Positions 16,661-24,122 of a stretch of 64,000 nt of DNA are shown here, piece by piece; the stretch's first letter is position 1, and each line of letters opens with the position of its first letter. Location: NCBI RefSeq assembly GCF_025717555.1, contig NZ_JAJIRP010000001.1, forward strand, positions 186,001 through 250,000, in the 5' to 3' direction. Source of the DNA: Paucibacter sp. B2R-40 (GTDB taxonomy: Bacteria; Pseudomonadota; Gammaproteobacteria; Burkholderiales; Burkholderiaceae_C). The position numbers were made by a program, and so were the translations under genes. A model generated the notes under the pieces. The model was not told where the DNA came from, searched no databases, and saw only the letters and a list, made by a program, of their open reading frames with translations.

Positions 16661-16857
16661 CGAATGGTGCTGGGCTGCGCGCATGCACCTCTCTCGTCAA
16701 AGCCTTGAGCGTGTGTCTATCCGCTTAGAATGAATGTAAGCACTATGGCCGAGGCCGCCTTTTTCCTGCTGACAGAATAAGCGTCTGAAGGCCGGTGGGC
16801 TTTTAGATTTGGGGCCTGACCCCGAATTCTCTTTTTTGTGTCGATTCAACTTCCAAA
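16661..16857. other. Spacer between left repeat and the TIR-like gene
   Basis: A stretch of 197 bases, AT-richer toward the gene. It holds GGGGCCTGACCCC at 16811-16823, a short relative of the GGGGTCAGG palindromes seen elsewhere in the window, then a T-rich run at 16830-16837. Promoter elements for the gene at 16858 must lie here, but I cannot fix them. The bases from 16310 to 16385 left of the repeat hold nothing I recognise. Confidence 0.4.
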
Positions 16858-17730
16858 ATGCTCGGCAATCCCACCCTAATCAAGCTGTCCGAAATGGTCT
16901 GCGGCAACTCGCCGTTCGACTACTTCCCGTATCGAAGCTCAAGCTATCTCACTAGCTTCTTCATCGATCTGGACCTTGACTACGTGCACGACGGCTCGAC
17001 CCGCGGTGCTTGGGTAACGTCGGTACTCAAGGAGCTGAATGCCAAGCAGCCAGTAGCGACAGGCATGCCTTCGCGAGAGATGATCGCCGTCATAGAACGG
17101 CTTCTTCACCCAGATCATTTCCTCTTTGATCCGAAATTTGATCGCCCAAAAGCTATGGAAGCTGTAAAGGCTTGTTTAAAGTCTTCAGGCCTTAGCCTAG
17201 CTGAATTGCCGAATGGCCTTGTTAAGGTATGCGCGCTCAATGGCGAGTTCATCTCGACAGCGTACGAAACACCACCTACCGAACGGGTTCTGACTTTCAA
17301 GCCAGAGATATTCAAAGTTCCAGAGAAGCCTCAGAACCCGAAGCTCGTCTCGGTCATGATGCCATTCAGCCCTGCGTTTAAAGGCACATACGAATCCATA
17401 AAGCGAGTCACCGACTACATGTCTCTGGAGTGCCTACGTGCCGATGACATTTGGGACAACTCCACTTTCATGCAAGACATCTTCAATCTGATTTTTTGCG
17501 CCAAGGTTGTGGTGGTGGACTTCACAGGCAGAAATCCAAACGTCATGTATGAAACGGGCATCGCCCATACACTTGGAAAAACTGTGATTCCCATCACCCA
17601 ATCCATAGGTGATATCCCTTCTGATTTGGGGCATCACCGAGCGCTCAAGTACCTTCCGAACGAGCAAGGCTACCGCGATCTCTCAAATGATCTTTACAAG
17701 CGACTAAAAGTCGTTATGAGTGTCGCGTAA
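16858..17730 (+). CDS. Putative single-gene defence protein with C-terminal TIR/deoxyribosyltransferase-like domain
   Basis: A 290-residue cytoplasmic protein. Residues about 160-287 form a Rossmann-like domain with SVMMPFSPAFKGTYESI, RADDIWDNSTFMQDI, then VVVVDFTGRNPNVMYETGIA and GKTVIPITQS. The DxTGRNPNVxYExGxAHxLGK pattern is typical of TIR-like and nucleoside 2-deoxyribosyltransferase-like domains of defence loci, with E232 as probable catalytic Glu. Residues about 15-125 (YRSSSYLTSFFIDLDL, WVTSVLKELN, VIERLLHPDHF) resemble the amino-terminal domains of AbiJ-like abortive-infection proteins; this match is weak. Codon use and GC are clearly lower than in the neighbours, and the gene sits alone between inverted repeats, so recent transfer is likely. 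NAD or nucleotide cleavage upon phage infection is inferred. Confidence 0.72.
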   Translation: MLGNPTLIKLSEMVCGNSPFDYFPYRSSSYLTSFFIDLDLDYVHDGSTRGAWVTSVLKELNAKQPVATGMPSREMIAVIERLLHPDHFLFDPKFDRPKAMEAVKACLKSSGLSLAELPNGLVKVCALNGEFISTAYETPPTERVLTFKPEIFKVPEKPQNPKLVSVMMPFSPAFKGTYESIKRVTDYMSLECLRADDIWDNSTFMQDIFNLIFCAKVVVVDFTGRNPNVMYETGIAHTLGKTVIPITQSIGDIPSDLGHHRALKYLPNEQGYRDLSNDLYKRLKVVMSVA

Positions 17731-17940
17731 TACGTACCGGCAGGGGATTGAACAAAGGCCGGGGTCACACCAAGGTCGGGGTCTCAAATCTAGAGTCCTG
17801 TCCAGCCCTTCGACGCTACTTTTCACTCAAGGCTAACGGCAACTCGGGGTCAGCCGAGGGTCAGGTCTCAAACTTAACAGCAAGACCTGACCCTAAACGT
17901 ATAGGCTTGTCCGATGTGCGTCGTGCAACGCGCACCCATC
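17731..17940. other. Spacer with REP-like palindrome right of the TIR-like gene
   Basis: A stretch of 210 bases with no gene. It includes several GGGGTC-type tracts and an 11-bp perfect stem, GGGTCAGGTCT (17858-17868) with AGACCTGACCC (17883-17893) around a 14-base loop. The stem shares its GGGTCAGGT core with the palindromes at 3076 and 55637. It could end transcription of the gene at 16858, although no T run follows. Confidence 0.55.
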
Positions 17941-18216
17941 AAGGCGACGCGCAGCGAGCCGTGTTCTCTGGAGTGCCCCTTCTGCATGGGCGAGGAGCGG
18001 AGAATTTGCCGGGCGTCGCGCAGCGACTTTAAGAACTGACTTCGCGCCCCTTGTCTGAACGCAGCGTAGCGCAGTGAGTTGGGCGCGGCCCGGCAAATTT
18101 GAGCATCCGAGCGGACCCGAAGGGCCATGCGGCAGGGTCGCCTTCTCTTGCCCACTTCTCTTGGCGAGACAAGAGAAGTGGGTCGGCCGCCGGGACGAAC
18201 TCCCGGCATCGTGCGG
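17941..18216 (-). repeat. Right copy of ~275-bp inverted repeat flanking the TIR-like gene
   Basis: This is the reverse-complement partner of 16386-16660. It contains the hairpin at 18151-18163 with 18170-18182, loop GCGAGA. Relative to the left copy, read in the same sense, the second stem base pair is C-G instead of T-A, so pairing is kept. Weaker similarity extends to about 18244. The remaining bases to 18326, before the EF-hand gene, hold nothing I recognise. Confidence 0.88.
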
Positions 18217-18326
18217 CAACACCAAATCAACCGAAGCGGATCGGCAATAGGCGCTTGACTCCCGTCGATGCCAATGCCATGGCCAGGACCTCGATGCGCA
18301 CGCTCGGCTATCCCTAGCCCTTTCCT

Positions 18327-19028
18327 TCACTCGATGCTCGCCACTTCTTGATACCGCTGCAGCGCCAGATCGCTCGCCGCCCGAACAGCCGACGCGGCCG
18401 TTGCGGTCTTCACATTTTGCGTAGCCTCAGCAGCAGCTTGCTTCGGATGCTGAACCGCATAGGCCTGCCGCTCGGGCTCGGTGACCTTGCCGTCGCGGTT
18501 GGCATCTTCTTTTTCGTAGTTGGTCGATGCACTGCTCGAGCTGCCGGCCGCGCTCGCACCGCCGGCCTTTGCTCCCCCACCGCCAGCGCCACCGGCCGCG
18601 CCTGGCGGCGGCCCAGCAGGGCGGCCAGCACCCTTGCTGCGGCCTGCAGCAGCGCCGACGCCTTTGTCGCCGTCGCCGTCGCCGTCTGCATCAGCACCAG
18701 CACGCCGACCGCCAGCCGGCCCTTGCGCCAGCGCTTGCTTGAACTCGGCCTGACTCAGTTGGCCATTGCCGTCCGCATCGGCCTTGCCGAGCTCCTGCTC
18801 GATGTCTTGCTTGAGCTTTGAAGCAGCAGAAGAGTCGGCAGCGTCAGCCTTGCGCGCACCTTCGGGCGAGATCTTCACCAAGTAGGCGGCCGCGTCAGAC
18901 GCTGTCACGGAGCCCTTGCCTTCGCTGTCAATTTGTTTGAACACGTCCTCGGCCTTGGGAGGAAGGCGCGGCGGCGCTGCAGCGCGGGCATTGGCGGAAA
19001 CGGCAATCGAGCTAATGCTTGCATTCAT
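18327..19028 (-). CDS. EF-hand calcium-binding protein with Gly/Ala-rich linker
   Basis: A 233-residue protein with four EF-hand-like loops: 34-45 (DSEGKGSVTASD), 84-95 (DADGNGQLSQAE), a run of Asp-Gly at 113-122 that is probably degenerate, and 175-186 (DANRDGKVTEPE). Between the third and fourth lies a low-complexity stretch rich in Gly, Ala and Pro (about 123-168). No signal peptide is obvious, unlike many bacterial EF-hand proteins. It probably binds Ca2+ as a buffer or sensor. It stands alone between the inverted-repeat cassette and a divergent GFA-type gene. Confidence 0.85.
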   Translation of the reverse strand: MNASISSIAVSANARAAAPPRLPPKAEDVFKQIDSEGKGSVTASDAAAYLVKISPEGARKADAADSSAASKLKQDIEQELGKADADGNGQLSQAEFKQALAQGPAGGRRAGADADGDGDGDKGVGAAAGRSKGAGRPAGPPPGAAGGAGGGGAKAGGASAAGSSSSASTNYEKEDANRDGKVTEPERQAYAVQHPKQAAAEATQNVKTATAASAVRAASDLALQRYQEVASIE

Positions 19029-19316
19029 GACGGTGGTCCTTTGCTATCGAACATCAAAGAGCTGGTGGCCTGTCTGTCGACTCTTTCATGTTGAATCGAA
19101 TCGAAACCACCTTCTGAACTAGTTTTCGACCTGACACCGCTTGAACTTGTCCATCTTTACCTTGCACAACAAAAAGCCCCGAGGAAACCCGCGATTGGCA
19201 CTGTTTTGGGGCAATTGGCGCCCCGTGTCTTTCGTCATATCGGTTCTTGCTTGCCAGAATGCGGCAGCCCGAGCACAGCGCGCTTTTCAGCCATAGCCAC
19301 ACACCACCTCGCCCAC

Positions 19317-19754
19317 ATGACCGCCACCGAAACCTCAGACTTGCTCGCAAGCTGCTATTGCGGCGCCGTCGGTCTGCATTGCGAGGCAAATCCAAAAAGC
19401 GTCATCCACTGCCATTGCCAGCAATGCCGGCGGCTCAGTGGCGCTGCGTTCACGACTTGGTTAAGCCTACCGCGCGAGGCAACAGTTGTATCGGGCAGAA
19501 CGAATCTGCAGCAATTCGCACCCAGCGAAAACGGCTTGCGGCACTTCTGCATGCGCTGCGGCACCCATGTCTTCACAGAGGACCGACGGTTCCCCGACAT
19601 CTTGGGCGTGCCGGCCGGGATTCTCAGCAGCGCACTGACAGCCCAGCCAAGCAGCCACTACTTCGTCAGCAACAAAGCCACTTGGCACGCTTGTCATGAC
19701 GACTTGCCAAAATTTGGCGGCCTGTCCGGCTTTGAACGCATCGATCTTGCCTAG
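19317..19754 (+). CDS. GFA/CENP-V-family zinc protein
   Basis: A 145-residue protein of the glutathione-dependent formaldehyde-activating (GFA) family. The zinc cysteines are visible: C13 and C15 (CYCG), the HCHCQQCRRLSG motif with C32, C34 and C37, and C78/C81 (CMRCG). The family includes S-(hydroxymethyl)glutathione synthase-like proteins, yet most small members have no proven enzyme activity. The ATG at 19317 is chosen because the domain begins ten residues later. A methyltransferase gene begins eight bases after its stop. Confidence 0.87.
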   Translation: MTATETSDLLASCYCGAVGLHCEANPKSVIHCHCQQCRRLSGAAFTTWLSLPREATVVSGRTNLQQFAPSENGLRHFCMRCGTHVFTEDRRFPDILGVPAGILSSALTAQPSSHYFVSNKATWHACHDDLPKFGGLSGFERIDLA

Positions 19755-19761
19755 GCCCAAG

Positions 19762-20466
19762 ATGACAAGCCTCGACTTCAACCCCACCAATCCACGCCGC
19801 TCCGACCGGCAGGGCGACTGGTGGGATGGCTTCTATGCGGACAGGTCAAAAGCGGTGCCGTTTTTCGGCCCGGCGCCGGATGAATGCCTGGTCGAATGGG
19901 TCAGCCAAGAAGGGGCACATATCAAGCGCGGGGCGGCCTTGGATCTGGGTTGCGGGAATGGCAGAAACGCGATCTTTCTGGCCCGCGCTGGATTCGCGGT
20001 CGAAGGGGTCGACTACTCGCAAGAGGCCCTCAAATGGGCGGCGCAGCGGGCGGCCGAGGCCGGCGTGGCCGTGAGCCTGCACCACAGCTCGGTCTTTGAC
20101 TTGAGCATCCCAGCCGCGAGCTACGAGTTGGTTTACGACTCCGGCTGCTTTCATCATCTGGCGCCGCATCAGCGCGAACTTTATGTCCAGTTGGTCTGGG
20201 CGGCCCTGAAGCCGGGCGGCTGCTTTGGCCTGGTGTGCTTTAGGCCCGAAGGCGGCAGCGGCCTGAGCGACGAGCAGGTGCTCGAGAGCAAGACGCTGGG
20301 CGGCGGGTTGGGCTATAGCGAGGCTGCTTTGCGGGCGATTTGGGGCCCATCCTTCAGAATCCGCAGCTTGCGCCAAATGCGGTCGCAAGCCTGCGACAGC
20401 GGCTTGTTTGGCCAATCCTTTCTGTGGGTCATGCTGGCGCAAAAGCCGATCAGCGCCACGGCTTAG
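19762..20466 (+). CDS. Class I SAM-dependent methyltransferase
   Basis: A 234-residue Rossmann-fold methyltransferase. Motif I LDLGCGNGRNAIFLA binds SAM, followed by VEGVDYS (acidic loop), the motif IV region YDSGCFHHL and LKPGGCFGLVCF. The family resembles TehB/thiopurine-type and small-molecule methyltransferases; the amino end DWWDGFYADRSKAVPFF is typical of this subgroup. It starts eight bases after the GFA-family gene, so the two are likely co-transcribed. The substrate is unknown. Confidence 0.87.
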   Translation: MTSLDFNPTNPRRSDRQGDWWDGFYADRSKAVPFFGPAPDECLVEWVSQEGAHIKRGAALDLGCGNGRNAIFLARAGFAVEGVDYSQEALKWAAQRAAEAGVAVSLHHSSVFDLSIPAASYELVYDSGCFHHLAPHQRELYVQLVWAALKPGGCFGLVCFRPEGGSGLSDEQVLESKTLGGGLGYSEAALRAIWGPSFRIRSLRQMRSQACDSGLFGQSFLWVMLAQKPISATA

Positions 20467-20514
20467 ACAATCAAAAAGACAGATAGACAGTTAGAACTAC
20501 CCACGAGGACGACG

Positions 20515-22671
20515 ATGACGATGAAAAAGAACGCAATGGCCCACAAGGCCTTGACCCTGGCCGTTTTGACATTTTTGGCGCTGAACCAGGCCCGCGCACA
20601 AAGCGCCCCGACTTATCCAGTCACCGCCAAAGTCGAGCAAACCGATTCCTATCACGGCACCTCGGTGGCCGACCCCTACCGCTGGCTGGAAGACGACAAC
20701 AGCGAGCAAACCAAGGCCTGGGTCAAGTCGCAAAACCTGGTCACCGACGCCTATCTGGCCGCGATGCCGCAGCGCCTGCCGGTGCGCAAGCTCTATACCG
20801 ATCTCTACAACTTTGAAAAATTCGGCATCCCCTTCAAGGAAGGCGGCCGCTATTTCTGGACCCGCAACAACGGCCTGCAACAGCAGGCGGTGCTCTACAC
20901 CGCCAAGTCGCCGAGCGACAAGCCTGAAATTGCACTCGACCCGAATACGCTGAGCAAGGACGGCACCGCCGCTTTGGGTGGTTATGCCGCCTCGCGCGAC
21001 GGCAAGTTGTTGGCCTACGGCGTGGCCGCTGCCGGCTCCGACTGGCAGACCTGGAAGGTGCGCGACCTGACGACCGGCCGCGATCTGGCCGACAAGCTGG
21101 ACTGGGTGAAGTTCTCGGGTGCTGCCTGGACGCCCGACGGCAAGGGCTTTTTCTACTCCCGCTACGAAGAGCCGGCCGAAGGCGCGTCACTGACCGGCGC
21201 CAACTATTTCCAGAAGCTGTTCTATCACCGCCTCGGCACGCCCCAGTCCGAAGATCAGCTGGTCGCCAGCAACCCCAGCGAGAAGGAATGGGGCTTCGGC
21301 GCCGAGGTCTCGGACGACGGCAAGGCCGTCTTCATCACGGTCTGGAAGGGCGGCGAGAAGAATGGCCTGATGCTGCTGCCCTTGAGCAAGGGCGAGTTTG
21401 TCGGCGGTGAGCCCAAGCCGATCAGCCTGGCCTTTGACGCCCAATATGTGCCGGTGGCCTTGAACGGCAACACCTTGATCGTCAAGACCGACAAGGACGC
21501 ACCGCGCGGCCGCTTGGTCGCCATCGACTTGAATGCCTCGCGCAAGCAACCTTGGAAGACGCTGGTGGCCGAGAGCGAAGATGCGATGACGGGGGCATCG
21601 GCCGTCGGCGGGCGCCTGCTCTTGAGCTATCTGCGTGACGCGTCCACGGTGGTGCGCATCCATGACATGCAGGGCCGAGCCAAAGGCGAAGTCAAGCTGC
21701 CCGGCGTCGGCACCGCCAGCGGCTTTGCCGGACGCACCTCCGACAAGGAAACCTTCTTCAGCTACACCAGCCTGACAACGCCGACCGAGACCTATCGCTT
21801 CGACGTAGCCGCCAACAAGGCCACGCTGTTCAAGCGCCCGCAGACCGCCTTTGACGCCGAGCAGTTCGAGACCCAGCGCGCCTTTGTCACCAGCAAGGAC
21901 GGCAGCAAGGTACCCATCTTCATTGCCCACAAAAAGGGCTTGGTGCTGGACGGCAACAACCCGACCCTGCTCTATGGCTACGGCGGCTTCAATGTCCCGA
22001 TGACGCCGAGTTACGGCATCACGGCCGCCACTTGGATGAAGATGGGCGGCGTCTATGTGCTGGCCGCCATCCGCGGCGGCGGCGAGTACGGCTCGGCCTG
22101 GCATGAGGCCGGTACCAAACTGAAGAAGCAAAACGTGTTCGACGACTTCATCGCCGCCGGCGAATGGCTTGTCGCCAACAAGTACACCAACCCCAGCAAA
22201 CTGGCCATCAACGGCGGCTCCAACGGCGGCTTGCTGGTCGGCGCGGTGGTCAATCAGCGGCCTGATCTGTTCGGCGCAGCGGTGCCACAGGTCGGCGTGA
22301 TGGACATGTTGCGCTACCAGAAGTTCACCATCGGCTGGGCCTGGGAGCCGGACTATGGCTCCAGCGACAAGGCGGATGAGTTCAAGGCGCTGCTGGCCTA
22401 CTCGCCGCTGCACACGGTCAAGGCGGGGGCCAAGTACCCGGCGATTCTGGTCACCACCGGCGACCATGACGACCGCGTCGTGCCGGCGCACAGCTTCAAG
22501 TACACGGCGGCGCTGCAGGCAGCGGACACCGGTGCTGCGCCAAAGCTGATCCGCATCGAGACGCAGGCCGGCCACGGCGCCGGCAAACCGACCTCCAAGA
22601 TCATCGAGGAGCGCGCGGATATGCTGTCTTTCATCGCCAACACCTTCAAAATGCCCGTCACGCAACCTTGA
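20515..22671 (+). CDS. Prolyl oligopeptidase family serine peptidase (S9A)
   Basis: A 718-residue exported peptidase with a signal peptide (cleavage after ARAQ near residue 29). An amino-terminal seven-blade propeller (DPYRWLEDDNSEQTKAWV at its start) is followed by an alpha/beta hydrolase domain. The catalytic Ser is in NGGSNGG, the Asp in GDHDDRVVPAHS, and the His in AGHGAG. GAGGA lies five bases before the ATG at 20515. It cleaves after Pro in short peptides. It leads a three-gene peptidase operon with two M16 genes spaced 30 and 20 bases apart, suggesting periplasmic peptide breakdown. Confidence 0.93.
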   Translation: MTMKKNAMAHKALTLAVLTFLALNQARAQSAPTYPVTAKVEQTDSYHGTSVADPYRWLEDDNSEQTKAWVKSQNLVTDAYLAAMPQRLPVRKLYTDLYNFEKFGIPFKEGGRYFWTRNNGLQQQAVLYTAKSPSDKPEIALDPNTLSKDGTAALGGYAASRDGKLLAYGVAAAGSDWQTWKVRDLTTGRDLADKLDWVKFSGAAWTPDGKGFFYSRYEEPAEGASLTGANYFQKLFYHRLGTPQSEDQLVASNPSEKEWGFGAEVSDDGKAVFITVWKGGEKNGLMLLPLSKGEFVGGEPKPISLAFDAQYVPVALNGNTLIVKTDKDAPRGRLVAIDLNASRKQPWKTLVAESEDAMTGASAVGGRLLLSYLRDASTVVRIHDMQGRAKGEVKLPGVGTASGFAGRTSDKETFFSYTSLTTPTETYRFDVAANKATLFKRPQTAFDAEQFETQRAFVTSKDGSKVPIFIAHKKGLVLDGNNPTLLYGYGGFNVPMTPSYGITAATWMKMGGVYVLAAIRGGGEYGSAWHEAGTKLKKQNVFDDFIAAGEWLVANKYTNPSKLAINGGSNGGLLVGAVVNQRPDLFGAAVPQVGVMDMLRYQKFTIGWAWEPDYGSSDKADEFKALLAYSPLHTVKAGAKYPAILVTTGDHDDRVVPAHSFKYTAALQAADTGAAPKLIRIETQAGHGAGKPTSKIIEERADMLSFIANTFKMPVTQP

Positions 22672-22701
22672 TTGCCAAGGCCAACCCTGAGAGAAAAGCC
22701 C

Positions 22702-24102
22702 ATGTATAAAAAGCATTCATTCAGCCTCCTGTTCGCCGGCCTGGCGCTGTCGTTCTCGGCGCTGGCTGCCCAAACGAATGACAGCTGGCAGGTGCCGGTC
22801 CACAGCAAGCAGCTGCCTAACGGCCTGACCGTGCTGGTCTCGCCCGACCACAGCTCGCCGACGGTCGGCGTCAGTGTGGTCTACAAGGTCGGCATGCGCC
22901 TCGAACCCAAAGACCGCACCGGCTTCGCCCATCTGTTCGAGCACCTGATGTTCCAGGGCACGCCGACCGCGCCCAAGGGCGTGTTCGACAAGGTCATCAC
23001 CGGCGGCGGCGGCAATAACAATGGCTCGACCCGCGCCGACTTCACCAACTACATCGAGACCGCGCCGGCCTCGGCGCTGGAGTCCATCCTATGGCTCGAG
23101 GCCGACCGCATGAAGACGCTGGACTTCAACGCCGCGACGCTGAAGAACCAGCAAGATGTGGTGAAGGAAGAGATCCGGGTCAATGTGCAGAACCAGCCCT
23201 ATGGCGGCTTTATGTGGATCGACATCGGCGGCCTGGCCTTCGAGAAATGGGAAAACAATCACGACGGCTACGGCAGCTTCAAGGACCTGGAAAACGCCAG
23301 CCTGGATGATGTGCGCGCCTTCCACCGCGACTATTACGGCCCGAACAACGCGGTGCTGGCGATCTCGGGCGACATCACGCCGGCCAAGGGTTTTGCGCTG
23401 GCCCAGCAGTATTTCGGCGCGATTCCGAAACGCGCGACCCCGGCACCAAGCGACTTCCGCGAAGGCCTGAACACCGCCGAGAAGCGACTGCAGCAAAGCG
23501 ACAAGCTGGCGCAGGTGCCGGCGATTGCAGCGGCCTGGAAGATGCCCGCGCGCGGCAGCAAGGATCAGCCGGCTTTTGCCGTGCTGGGCGAGTTGCTGGC
23601 CGGCGGCGACGCCTCGCGCTTCTACCAGGGCCTGATCAAGGGCCGCGAGTTGGCCCTCAATGTCGACTCGCTCTACGGCCTGACCAGCGTGTGGGAATAC
23701 GACGGCCCGACCATCTTCACCGTGTTTGCGCTCTACAAGCCGACCACCAACGCCGACGCCGTGCTGGCGGCGATGGACGAAGAAATCGCCAAGGTTGTCA
23801 AAGACGGTGTTGACGACGCGACGCTGAAACGCATCAAGACCCGCTTGCTGGCCGACTGGTACAACGGCCTGGAGAGCTTTTTGAGCCGCGCCGACACTTT
23901 GGCCAAGCTGCAAACGCTGTGGGGCGACGCCAATGTCGTCAACCAGATTCCGGGCTGGATCGAGGCCGTCACTTCGGCCGATGTGCAGCGCGTGGCCAAG
24001 ACTTATCTGACCGTCGCCAACCGCTCGGTGATTGACCGCAAGCCGGTGGCGATGTTGACGCCACCTGCCGAGGCAGCTTCAGCAGCCACTGCCAAGCCTT
24101 GA
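22702..24102 (+). CDS. M16-family zinc peptidase, catalytic subunit
   Basis: A 466-residue exported insulinase-like peptidase with a signal peptide. The inverted zinc motif HxxEH is intact as HLFEH in GFAHLFEHLMFQGT, and the distal Glu lies in VVKEEIRVNVQNQ. A carboxy-terminal inactive-fold repeat follows. The ATG at 22702 is used since the signal peptide begins there. It forms a heterodimer-like pair with the next gene, which lacks the zinc motif. Predicted to degrade peptides in the periplasm with the S9 peptidase encoded just upstream. Confidence 0.92.
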   Translation: MYKKHSFSLLFAGLALSFSALAAQTNDSWQVPVHSKQLPNGLTVLVSPDHSSPTVGVSVVYKVGMRLEPKDRTGFAHLFEHLMFQGTPTAPKGVFDKVITGGGGNNNGSTRADFTNYIETAPASALESILWLEADRMKTLDFNAATLKNQQDVVKEEIRVNVQNQPYGGFMWIDIGGLAFEKWENNHDGYGSFKDLENASLDDVRAFHRDYYGPNNAVLAISGDITPAKGFALAQQYFGAIPKRATPAPSDFREGLNTAEKRLQQSDKLAQVPAIAAAWKMPARGSKDQPAFAVLGELLAGGDASRFYQGLIKGRELALNVDSLYGLTSVWEYDGPTIFTVFALYKPTTNADAVLAAMDEEIAKVVKDGVDDATLKRIKTRLLADWYNGLESFLSRADTLAKLQTLWGDANVVNQIPGWIEAVTSADVQRVAKTYLTVANRSVIDRKPVAMLTPPAEAASAATAKP

Positions 24103-24122
24103 ACAAGAGGGAAACAAGCATC

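Noticed and set aside
16377-16733. Open frame through the left repeat, and its counterpart in the right repeat (17893-18330, minus)
   Set aside because: The two products look alike because the repeats are alike; Arg/Pro/Ser-rich composition and no ribosome binding site suggest a non-coding element.
17731-17760. tRNA-like GGGGATTGAAC stretch after the TIR-like gene
   Set aside because: No acceptor stem, anticodon arm or CCA-proximal pairing can be built around it.
16310-18326. Composite transposon or insertion sequence
   Set aside because: The repeats are inverted and similar, but no transposase gene, short terminal repeats or target duplication can be seen.
21187-22716. Minus-strand frame of 509 codons opposite the prolyl oligopeptidase gene
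   Set aside because: Antisense shadow; the plus-strand enzyme has all catalytic motifs and a signal peptide.
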